A stretch of 7,321 bases of DNA. It comes from Dehalococcoidia bacterium. GTDB lineage: Bacteria; Chloroflexota; Dehalococcoidia; UBA1151; UBA1328. Under the pieces are notes generated by a model. That model worked only from the letters and a program-made list of their open reading frames with translations. It was not told the DNA's origin and did not search any database. Positions within the stretch are counted from its first letter, which is position 1; each line of letters begins with the position of its first letter. The stretch lies in NCBI GenBank assembly GCA_030745955.1, contig JASLNQ010000108.1:1-7321 (forward strand), written 5' to 3'. This document shows positions 1-5,883 of this stretch, one piece after another. A program made the position numbers and the translations under genes.

Positions 1-93
1 TCGGACATTGAGGCTGGATCCGAACTTGCCCAGGTAACGACCGAGTCCCAACCCGGACTGGTCATTCTCCGGAGTATTTGTGGTAGCCGCCAT
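1..93 (-). CDS. N-terminus of an unidentified protein, cut by the window edge
   Basis: Thirty-one codons read leftward from an ATG at 93 to the edge of the window without a stop, beginning MAATTNTPENDQ and continuing through GRYLGKFGSSLNVR. A GGAGA Shine-Dalgarno (bases 101-105, minus strand) sits 7 bases before this ATG. A second in-frame ATG at 99 is only one base from it, so the start at 93 is preferred. The first dozen or so residues are polar and disordered-looking, and a more structured segment seems to begin at GLGRYLGKF. There is no signal peptide or transmembrane segment in the visible part. The gene lies on the same strand as the GcvT-domain flavoenzyme and downstream of it, but the gap of about 300 bases and an AT-rich stretch between them suggest its own promoter. 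Too little is visible to name a family. Confidence 0.6.
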   Translation of the reverse strand, partial: MAATTNTPENDQSGLGLGRYLGKFGSSLNVR

Positions 94-159
94 CGACATT
101 TCTCCAATTCCATTGACAGTGCTTGAGCATGAAATCCCTTCTCAAGCCGCTGCCGGGTT

Positions 160-210
160 CGATATAAAACACATAAAACGCTTTATTATCCAAATCAGTA
201 GTTATTGAAC
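160..210 (-). promoter_or_regulatory. AT-rich promoter candidate for the leftward partial gene
   Basis: This is the most AT-rich stretch in the left third of an otherwise GC-rich window. On the minus strand it holds TAATAA (183-188), 16 bases after a -35-like GTTCAA (205-210), and a second possible -10 hexamer, TATATC (161-166). It lies 70 to 120 bases before the start at 93 and points at that gene. The hexamers are approximate matches only, so the exact promoter is uncertain. Confidence 0.35.
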
Positions 211-335
211 GGCGCCTACCGCGACCGCGCCAGTTCTGATTACGGTGCCGACGGGTACCGGTCGGGTGTTTTGCCCAACCCGAAACCCTTAGTGAAAATC
301 GCAATCCACAACACCCGGTCCATATCTGAACGGCC

Positions 336-390
336 ACGGGCGTCTGAAAGCAATCCCGCCGGTGGTGAGCGCGACCACCCCTGCGCCCGT
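336..390 (-). terminator. Nested inverted repeat just after the flavoenzyme stop; possible terminator
   Basis: The outer arms are ACGGGCG (336-342) and CGCCCGT (384-390), a perfect 7-bp inverted repeat that starts one base after the TAA stop of the minus-strand flavoenzyme gene. Inside them is a second 6-bp hairpin, GGTGGT (361-366) and ACCACC (374-379), with a 7-base loop. There is no U-tract on the minus-strand side, so a classical intrinsic terminator is not shown. Actinobacterial terminators often lack a good U-tract, and the position right behind a stop codon fits a 3' end or an mRNA-stabilising structure. Confidence 0.35.
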
Positions 391-391
391 T

Positions 392-2959
392 TTAGCGCTT
401 CAAACGTGCATTCTCGGGGTCGTACAGCGATGAATTTCCGACAACCGCCACTGTTACCGGGAACCGGTCCCCGAAATACTCCACCAGCAGCTTCGTACCC
501 ACCATGGCATGCTTCGCCGGGAGATAGCCCATCAAGATGAACTTACCCACCGATGGCCCGTCCGCCGCGCTGGTGACGTAAGAGCGGCGCCCAGTAGCAT
601 CTACCAGCGGCTCGCCGTCAAAGGCCAGGATCGGCTCCCCGCCCGTCATGTACCGGTCGACATCCGCTGCCGGGCCATGAGTGTCCACTGTAAGCGTGCA
701 GAGCCGAGCCACCGGCTCCTGCCCGCGTACCCGCATATAAGCCTCACGCCCGAGAAAGTCCTGACGCTTGACCCGGGGCCGCGCCACACCCGATTCATAG
801 GCGTCGTATTCCGTTTCCAGGTCTGCCCCCTGCAGCCGATAACCCTTCTCCATTCGGGCGGTCGTCAGGTAAAGGCCGATTCCCGCCGGCACAAGCCCGA
901 ACGGCTCTCCAGCCTCACGCAGAGCGTCCCACAGGCGCACACCCTGCTCGACGGGCGCGTAAAGCTCCCATCCCAACTCGCCCACGTACGAAACGCGTAA
1001 CGCCCACACATTCACCTCGCCGATGGTTATCTCCCGTGCGGTCGCAAAGGGGAACCCTGCATCGGACATGTCATCGTCCGATACCGATTGCACAAGCTGT
1101 CGTGCTCGCGGTCCCCAGACACCAAGGACCGAGTACCCGTTGGTGACATCGGTGAACCGCACCGAGTCGTCGTCGGGCAGGTGATCGACGAACCACTTCT
1201 TGTCCATGTTGCCGGAAGCTCCTCCGGCGATGATGCGGAACCGGTCCCCGGACAACCGGACGATCGTCAGATCGGCTACAACACCCCCGCGCCTGTTCAG
1301 GAGCGGGGTGTAGACCATCCGGCCTACGCTCACGTCCATCTGCGCTACCGCCATCTTCTGCAGGTAGGCGAGTGCACCCGGTCCACGTACCTCGAACTTG
1401 GCGAACCCGCTGAGGTCGATCATCGCGACGCTGTCCCGCATGGCCAGGTGCTCGGCGCTGATGATGGGTGACCACCAGCGGGCGTCCCACTCATTTTTTC
1501 GCTCTGGAATGCGGTCGCGGTACTTCTCGACCAGCGCGTGGTTCGACTCATACCACTGGGGCCGCTCCCAGCCCCCCGCCTCGAAACAGACTGCCCCGAG
1601 TTCCCGCTCACGTGAACTGAACGCCGTTATCCGTATGTCCCGGGCCGACGCAAACTGCTCCCTTGGATGGGTGATTCCGTACACCTTCTGCCCGGTCTCA
1701 ATACTGCGGGCCATGACGAACGTACTGGTCGTTGCGTGGGGATAGAAACGGGCGATATCGAGTTCGTGTGGTGACAGCTCCGGATAGCCATCCACGATCC
1801 ACTCCGCCATGAGCTTGCCAACTCCAGGGCCGTCCTTCACCCACACCGCCTCTGCCAGCCAGAACCCTCGTAACTCAGGCGACTCTCCGAGGACGGGCGC
1901 ACCGTCGGGCGTGAACGAGAGAACGCCGTTGTAGCTCCCCTCCATGTTCAGCCGGGCATTCGCAAGGCACGGCATCAGCCTGCCCATCTGCTCAAGCGGC
2001 TCCATTATGTGCTCGACCGGCAGAGGCATCATCGTCGGAGAAAGACCGCGTCTCACATCGTCAGGATGCGGCAGGTCACGGGCCGCCATTACCCGCAGCC
2101 GACTGGTCTCGTAGTAACCGAATTCGAAGCCGTCCCACTCCTGGCGGACGTAGGCCGAGTTGTCCTGGTCGCGCAGCAACGGGTACTCGATGCGCTCTTT
2201 CGTGTGATCGAGCTCCGGCACCAGGCCTGTGAACACCAGGGGATGGTGCGCCGGGGTCAGTGGAACGGGCACCCCCGCCATTTCCCCAATGAGAGGGCCC
2301 CAGACACCCGCCGCCGAAACCACCTTTTCGGTGCGGATCGTCCCCCTGTCGGTGTGAACTGCCCGCACACTGTTGCGCTCGACTTCAAAACCGGTTACCG
2401 CAGTGTTGGCGTAGAGCCGCCCGGCACCCATCTGCTCAACCCTCTCCACCATCTCCTGCGCCACGTCGACGGAGCGGCTCACCAACCCGGCCGACGGCGT
2501 GTATTTGGCACCCTTGATGTGCGCGGCTTCAAGGAATGGAAAGAGATCCACCGTCTCCCGGGGATCCAGCACGTGTGCCTCAACTCCCCACGACATCCCG
2601 CTCGCCGCTTTTCGCTTCAACTCCTCCAGGCGCTCATCGGTGCGGGCCACCTCAAGGCCACCGGATTCGATGAAGCGCCCGAAATCGGCGTAGTGGCCGA
2701 TGCCATACACCGAGAGCTTCGTCATGACTTTCGAGTGGTCGATTGGGTAGATGAAGTCCGAAGCATGGCTTGTCGAGCCACCGGGTCCGGGCCAGCGGTC
2801 CTGCTCCACGACGACGATGTCGCGGACACCTTTTTGAGCCAGTTGGTACGCCACGCTGCATCCCACAATCCCGGCACCGATGATGACCACTTCGGCCCAT
2901 TCGGGAAGGTCGGTTTTTATGACGTCGGGACGCTCGTATGGGGACAACAAATCCTCCAT
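392..2959 (-). CDS. FAD-dependent amine oxidase with GcvT folate domain (dimethylglycine oxidase/dehydrogenase-like)
   Basis: Members of this family oxidise N-methyl groups of glycine derivatives (dimethylglycine, sarcosine) at FAD and pass the one-carbon unit to tetrahydrofolate in a C-terminal aminomethyltransferase domain, in the cytoplasm. Residues are numbered from the ATG at 2959 (855 aa). A DAO-type FAD fold begins with VVIIGAGIVG (GxGxxG at 28-33) and the ribose-binding Glu at 52. GGSTSHA follows; its His65 matches the His that carries covalent FAD in dimethylglycine oxidase. A linker (about 395-450) leads to the GcvT fold (about 490-740) with YVGELGWEL (658-666), which holds the conserved folate-contacting Glu, and MEKGYRLQGADLE (703-715). 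A GcvT C-terminal barrel ends the protein. The length suits the family (about 830-870). An in-frame TTG at 3022 would add 21 residues; neither start has a clear Shine-Dalgarno, and ATG fits the family's short N-terminus better. Fold and family are certain; the exact substrate is inferred. Confidence 0.95.
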   Translation of the reverse strand: MEDLLSPYERPDVIKTDLPEWAEVVIIGAGIVGCSVAYQLAQKGVRDIVVVEQDRWPGPGGSTSHASDFIYPIDHSKVMTKLSVYGIGHYADFGRFIESGGLEVARTDERLEELKRKAASGMSWGVEAHVLDPRETVDLFPFLEAAHIKGAKYTPSAGLVSRSVDVAQEMVERVEQMGAGRLYANTAVTGFEVERNSVRAVHTDRGTIRTEKVVSAAGVWGPLIGEMAGVPVPLTPAHHPLVFTGLVPELDHTKERIEYPLLRDQDNSAYVRQEWDGFEFGYYETSRLRVMAARDLPHPDDVRRGLSPTMMPLPVEHIMEPLEQMGRLMPCLANARLNMEGSYNGVLSFTPDGAPVLGESPELRGFWLAEAVWVKDGPGVGKLMAEWIVDGYPELSPHELDIARFYPHATTSTFVMARSIETGQKVYGITHPREQFASARDIRITAFSSRERELGAVCFEAGGWERPQWYESNHALVEKYRDRIPERKNEWDARWWSPIISAEHLAMRDSVAMIDLSGFAKFEVRGPGALAYLQKMAVAQMDVSVGRMVYTPLLNRRGGVVADLTIVRLSGDRFRIIAGGASGNMDKKWFVDHLPDDDSVRFTDVTNGYSVLGVWGPRARQLVQSVSDDDMSDAGFPFATAREITIGEVNVWALRVSYVGELGWELYAPVEQGVRLWDALREAGEPFGLVPAGIGLYLTTARMEKGYRLQGADLETEYDAYESGVARPRVKRQDFLGREAYMRVRGQEPVARLCTLTVDTHGPAADVDRYMTGGEPILAFDGEPLVDATGRRSYVTSAADGPSVGKFILMGYLPAKHAMVGTKLLVEYFGDRFPVTVAVVGNSSLYDPENARLKR

Positions 2960-3115
2960 TGCTGACGACTCGACAAAACGATCCGGTTGACCGGTGTCGA
3001 GCTGCGGTGCGAAGGCTACCAACCCGCGATGACCCCGGCAACAATTGCCCCGGACTCCCGAGACGCGGAGACGAGGGCAGGGCGGAGTTTATTTAGCTTT
3101 TTCAGGTTGGATCCA

Positions 3116-3134
3116 GACCCCCGTACCGCGGGTC
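3116..3134. promoter_or_regulatory. Imperfect palindrome, operator-like
   Basis: The arms GACCC (3116-3120) and GGGTC (3130-3134) flank a core in which a further CG/CG pair forms after one C:C mismatch, leaving a 3-base centre (TAC). The 19-bp dyad sits 20-odd bases upstream of the possible minus-strand -10 hexamer of the flavoenzyme gene, where a repressor or activator could bind. GC-rich DNA produces such dyads by chance, so this is only a candidate site. Confidence 0.3.
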
Positions 3135-3292
3135 CGGTCATCGAGCGGCAATCCACGTAGCGCGCCCCACGATCGCCCCCTCAGAATGGCCCGCGAGAGA
3201 GGCTATTTGTTTGTCTTCAAGCCCTATCTGTGAGTGGATACCCAGGCTGAGGAGGTGTTTCGCGCCATCCCATTTGCGCTAATTACCCACCA

Positions 3293-3320
3293 TTGATCAC
3301 CGTAGTAATATATTTATTAA
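3293..3320 (+). promoter_or_regulatory. Sigma70-like promoter for the zinc-finger gene
   Basis: TTGATC (3293-3298) is followed after 16 bases by TATTAA (3315-3320), both close to the -35 and -10 consensus, in an AT-rich island unlike the surrounding DNA. The expected transcription start, near 3327, lies only about 24 bases before the ATG at 3351. The leader would therefore be very short, which agrees with the lack of a clear Shine-Dalgarno. Confidence 0.5.
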
Positions 3321-3364
3321 CACGGTAAACATGAAAATACCACGGTGAATATGAGCGAAAATAC
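3321..3364 (+). repeat. Imperfect direct repeat spanning the start codon, with a 5-codon mini-ORF
   Basis: The segment CACGGTAAACATGAAAATAC (3321-3340) is followed at once by a variant copy (3341-3364) that differs by two substitutions and a 4-base insertion after its ATG. The second copy contains the gene's ATG at 3351. The ATG of the first copy (3331) opens a reading frame of five codons, MKIPR, whose TGA (3346-3348) ends two bases before the ATG at 3351. The mini-ORF could couple translation into the gene or be a by-product of the duplication. Confidence 0.4.
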
Positions 3365-4397
3365 CGGTTTTGAATCGCCTTTTGAGGTTGTTCGGCGCGA
3401 TTTTAACGCGGTGCTCGGAGGCCCGGAACGGTTCGTTTGGATCCGCCACGGGCAGGTCGGCACCACTGGCGCGTGGAACGATGCCGGGCTCGACCACCCG
3501 GGGTTAACCGGCGTCCAGGTCCACCCCGAACACCTGTCGCTGGTCGACGGATATCTGCCCCTCGAAACAGAGCCTGAAATGTATATCGAGTTCGCCGCGA
3601 CCGGGCTCAGGGCATGGCGAAATCGCGAACAAAAACAAGATGGGCAAATGAGTGAAGAAATCGGCTGGGCTGTTGACCTGACGGAGCGGTTCGGCAGCCT
3701 CAGGCACGGGTCCCTGCATGCCATTCCACCCGTCGCCGATTCACCAGCCGGTGCCCCCTCCCCACCCTCGTTCCCTTCCGCGTGGGACGTGATCTCGGAC
3801 GCCCGGTCGGTCGCGCTAGTCCTACTCGGACACCGGTTCGCAACAGAGGGTTCGCCCGGGCTGGGGCTGCAGTATTCAGCCCGCCGGTCGATGGCCATCA
3901 ACCTGGAAGCGGACCTGCTCGAATCAACACCCACAGGGGAGAGCGGCGAAGCGCACGAACGCGCATCAAGACGCAGAGAACTGATCCTCGGGGTCGAACA
4001 GGGCGACCGGTCGGTTGACGACTACCGGCTGCTGGTCGCTGACGATATTTCCAAACTCGTCAACAGGCGCCTGGATGAAGAGGGTGTGGAATCGGTGATC
4101 ACAGGCCCACTCCATCGGAGCGCCCTCGAATCGCAGCGAATGCCCCGTCATCCTTTGTGGGAGCGAACGTACAGGCTCGACACCCTCCGTGGCGCCATCT
4201 GGGCACAGGTCGCCGATCATGTACTGAGCGGCGCAGCATGGCGGGAATGCCAGAATCCGTCGTGTGAACGGGGCATCTTCAGCGTCGACCGTCCGAAATC
4301 TGCGCGGCGCTACTGTAACGACCGGTGCAAAGAGCAGGAAAACAACCGCCAAAAGTACCTGAAACACCCGGAACGTTACGCCAGGAAGCTGGAATGA
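3351..4397 (+). CDS. Protein with C-terminal CGNR-like zinc finger, function unknown
   Basis: The protein has 348 residues from the ATG at 3351; a GTG at 3345 would add two. The clear motif is at the C-terminus: WRECQNPSCERG, then SARRYCNDRCKEQENNR, giving a C-x4-C-x16-C-x3-C zinc site at Cys300, Cys305, Cys322 and Cys326, followed by a basic tail. Spacing and the RRYC context resemble the CGNR zinc finger that ends ABATE-type putative transcription regulators, but the CGNR tetrapeptide itself is not kept and the protein is longer than the usual 180-220 residues. The first 290 residues are soluble, with no signal peptide or membrane helix. A Pro/Ser/Ala-rich linker near 125-145 divides them, and a charged, probably helical part follows. 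Divergent placement from the flavoenzyme gene would suit a regulator, but that role is inference. The N-terminal part is not recognised. Confidence 0.8.
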   Translation: MSENTGFESPFEVVRRDFNAVLGGPERFVWIRHGQVGTTGAWNDAGLDHPGLTGVQVHPEHLSLVDGYLPLETEPEMYIEFAATGLRAWRNREQKQDGQMSEEIGWAVDLTERFGSLRHGSLHAIPPVADSPAGAPSPPSFPSAWDVISDARSVALVLLGHRFATEGSPGLGLQYSARRSMAINLEADLLESTPTGESGEAHERASRRRELILGVEQGDRSVDDYRLLVADDISKLVNRRLDEEGVESVITGPLHRSALESQRMPRHPLWERTYRLDTLRGAIWAQVADHVLSGAAWRECQNPSCERGIFSVDRPKSARRYCNDRCKEQENNRQKYLKHPERYARKLE

Positions 4398-4440
4398 AAC
4401 CCCCAGCTGGGCCCACCAGCCAGTCCTCCCGGTCCGATGG
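4398..4440. terminator. Short hairpin between convergent genes; weak terminator candidate
   Basis: GCTGG (4406-4410) and CCAGC (4416-4420) can pair around a 5-base loop, directly after the stop of the zinc-finger gene and before the end of the convergent small ORF. The alternative pairing CCCAGCTGGG (4402-4411) is a perfect palindrome. No run of U follows on either strand, so termination here is only suggested by position. Confidence 0.22.
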
Positions 4441-4638
4441 TTACCTTTCCTGCCCTTCGGTCCAGATCTCCTCCCAGGTCTGATCCACGTACCGATAGGA
4501 AATGCCGCAAAACCGGCAGATCTTGAACACGAGGGTGGTACTTGCGCTGACTTCGACCGGCACTATCGAAAAATCGTGTCGGTTGTCGACAGAACCCGGT
4601 ATGCACTCGCCTATCGCCCCTCGTTCCTCACCTGGCAT
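4441..4638 (-). CDS. Small hypothetical protein with a CxxC pair
   Basis: This is a 65-residue ORF. GGGAGAGG, a strong Shine-Dalgarno, lies 7 bases before its ATG. The C-terminal half looks protein-like: TTLVFKICRFCGISYRY followed by an acidic, Trp-containing tail, with Cys41 and Cys44 forming a CxxC knuckle. A single CxxC is half of a zinc ribbon, so metal binding would need a dimer or the lone Cys12. Its upstream region is shared with the divergent epimerase gene, and its 3' end converges on the zinc-finger gene 43 bases away. Third-position GC is only moderate. I do not recognise a family. The ribosome binding site is the main argument that it is real; a chance ORF remains possible. Confidence 0.45.
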   Translation of the reverse strand: MPGEERGAIGECIPGSVDNRHDFSIVPVEVSASTTLVFKICRFCGISYRYVDQTWEEIWTEGQER

Positions 4639-4819
4639 TGGAATACCTCTCCCACGTTCCTGTCAGCGCAGTTGACCCACATACGGCCATCACTTTCACC
4701 CGTTCAACTTAACAATAGCGGTCGCCCGCACCTCACGCTGGCGTCCCGCGTCACACCGCGAGATGACGGTGCCACCCGGCCCGATCCTGCGCTAACCTAC
4801 CCGCAAAAGGGGTCAGGAA

Positions 4820-5245
4820 ATGACGGTACTAATCACCGGCGGGTCCGGATTTGTCGGATCGTGGATGACCAGGGACCTGCTGGGTCGCGGCGAGCAGGTC
4901 GTGCTCTACGACCTCTACCCGCGGACCGACCTGATATACGACATCCTCGACCGGGTCACGATGGTCAAGGGCGACCTGCTCGACCTCGGCAACCTTGCTG
5001 GCACCATCAAGTCGCACCGCGTCGACCGCGTGATCCACGCCGCCTCCTACCTTGGCTTCGAGTCGCAGACTCGCCCCCCGCTCGCCGTCAAAGTCAACTG
5101 CGAAGGCACCGCTAACGTGCTTGAAGCCAGCCGCATCATGGACGTCAGGCAAGTCGTCTACACCAGCACGCAATCGGTCTACGGCGTCACCCCGTCCGGA
5201 CAACCTGTAACCGAGGACGATGCACCCCGCCCGGACAACCTGTAA
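4820..5245 (+). CDS. N-terminal fragment of the broken epimerase
   Basis: This is the part that would be translated from the normal start: 141 residues, ending in six residues (RPDNL region) read out of register in the second repeat copy. It contains the dinucleotide-binding half, beta-alpha-beta units with GGSGFVG and the catalytic-region Thr117, but lacks the YxxxK pair and the substrate-binding C-terminal lobe. It should therefore be inactive and possibly unstable. Confidence 0.6.
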   Translation: MTVLITGGSGFVGSWMTRDLLGRGEQVVLYDLYPRTDLIYDILDRVTMVKGDLLDLGNLAGTIKSHRVDRVIHAASYLGFESQTRPPLAVKVNCEGTANVLEASRIMDVRQVVYTSTQSVYGVTPSGQPVTEDDAPRPDNL

Positions 5246-5262
5246 CCGAGGACGATGCACCC
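5188..5262 (+). repeat. 35-bp tandem duplication disrupting the epimerase gene
   Basis: Bases 5188-5227 match 5223-5262 at an offset of 35, with one mismatch in 40 (T at 5195, C at 5230). Each copy contains GGACAACCTGTAACCGAGGA. The near identity means the event is recent, or an artefact. Collapsing to one copy gives the protein join TEDDAP-NPTTVYGATK, which matches normal spacing in the family. Confidence 0.95.
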
Positions 5263-5274
5263 AACCCGACCACC

Positions 5275-5865
5275 GTGTACGGTGCCACCAAGCGCATGTG
5301 CGAATGGCTTGGCATCAACTACGCCGCCAACTACGACATGAACTTCATCGCCGTCCGGTTTCCAACTGTCTACGGGCCAACGAAACTTGGCAGGGGCTGG
5401 ACGGTGCCCCTCATGGATATCGTGGAGAACCCGGTTGCCGGTCTGCCCGCCGTGATCGCATCGGGCGGAGATGTACAGCAGGAGCTGTTGTACGTAACCG
5501 ACGCCGCCCGGACCGTTGTGAACGCCGCATTTGCCGAAGCAACCGAGCACCAGGTCTTCAACCTTGGCTCACCGACCGCACACACCATGCACGAGATGGC
5601 CGAGGTTGTGCGAGACCGAATTCCCGGTGCCGAAATCGAGATAGGTGATGGCCCCGACCCCCTTTACGGTCTCGGCGGTCGTCTCGACCTCACCAGGGCG
5701 GGCTCGGAAATCGGTCACGAAATCACATACACACTGGAAGAGGGCATCGACGCATGGATAGAATTTCTGCGTTCACGTCCAAAGTCCGAACAGGCAGTCG
5801 GGCAGGGTGGCCTGTCGACGATTTCGACCGATATTCCGACGACTGAACAAACCACGGAACGCTGA
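5275..5865 (+). CDS. C-terminal fragment of the broken epimerase
   Basis: This reading frame carries the rest of the enzyme: YGATK with the catalytic Tyr and Lys, the RFPTVYGP strand typical of extended SDRs, the LLYVTDAARTV segment, and the substrate-side C-terminal lobe, ending in a low-complexity Thr/Ser-rich tail. The frame has a possible GTG at 5275 and an ATG at 5299, but no Shine-Dalgarno lies at a useful distance from either, so independent translation is unlikely. The ORF itself is intact, with no further damage, which argues that the gene was functional until very recently. Confidence 0.5.
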   Translation: MYGATKRMCEWLGINYAANYDMNFIAVRFPTVYGPTKLGRGWTVPLMDIVENPVAGLPAVIASGGDVQQELLYVTDAARTVVNAAFAEATEHQVFNLGSPTAHTMHEMAEVVRDRIPGAEIEIGDGPDPLYGLGGRLDLTRAGSEIGHEITYTLEEGIDAWIEFLRSRPKSEQAVGQGGLSTISTDIPTTEQTTER

Positions 5866-5883
5866 AAAGGAAAGGACCGCACC

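Larger units (their letters stand above)
2960..3350. other. Divergent intergenic region
   Basis: These roughly 390 bases separate the leftward flavoenzyme gene from the rightward zinc-finger gene and should carry both promoters. No credible gene lies inside. If the TTG at 3022 were the flavoenzyme start, the gap would shrink to about 325 bases. Towards the flavoenzyme there is a TAAATA hexamer on the minus strand (3090-3095) within an AT-rich run, but no convincing -35. A 19-bp imperfect palindrome lies just upstream of that at 3116-3134. The right end (about 3280-3345) is strongly AT-rich and holds the better promoter candidate, facing right. Confidence 0.6.
4820..5865 (+). pseudogene. NAD-dependent epimerase/dehydratase (extended SDR), frameshifted by a 35-bp duplication
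   Basis: The gene encodes an extended short-chain dehydrogenase, a Rossmann-fold enzyme that uses NAD(P) on sugar-nucleotide or related hydroxy/keto substrates. The cofactor motif GGSGFVG is at residues 7-13. VIHAAS follows at 71-76, then TSTQSVYG, in which Thr117 occupies the catalytic Ser/Thr position. The catalytic YxxxK (YGATK) lies past the break. A 35-bp tandem duplication (35 is not a multiple of 3) moves the frame, so translation ends at TAA 5243-5245. With one copy removed, the two parts join into 336 codons with Tyr142 and Lys146 in register, the normal size for this family. The start is ATG 4820, with AAAAGGGG seven bases before it. The FAH gene follows 18 bases after the stop, so the two were probably co-transcribed. 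As written, no active enzyme can be made by standard decoding. Substrate unknown. Confidence 0.9.

Noticed and set aside
262..283. A TCGGGT/ACCCGA stem with a 10-base loop in the left intergenic region.
   Set aside because: The 6-bp stem has no U-tract on either side and is common by chance in such GC-rich sequence.
62..337. A 91-codon minus-strand ORF across the left intergenic region.
   Set aside because: It overlaps the start of the partial gene in another frame, crosses the AT-rich promoter stretch and shows no protein-like pattern.
2009..2965. A 318-codon plus-strand ORF opposite the flavoenzyme gene.
   Set aside because: It lies wholly antisense to a clear enzyme, has no recognisable motif, and is rich in His/Arg/Pro as expected of a shadow frame in GC-rich DNA.
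3351..3530. An IRHGQVGTTG segment near the N-terminus of the zinc-finger protein recalls the RHG motif of histidine phosphatases.
   Set aside because: The later catalytic His and Glu motifs of that family are not found in context, and the rest of the protein does not follow its pattern; the match is short enough to be chance.
5220..5262. The 35-bp repeat as the beginning of a CRISPR-like or longer tandem array.
   Set aside because: Only two copies exist, they are directly adjacent without spacers, and they lie inside a coding frame.
5230..5275. Programmed ribosomal frameshifting to join the two epimerase halves.
   Set aside because: No slippery heptamer or downstream structure is evident, and the frame change is fully explained by a 35-base duplication.
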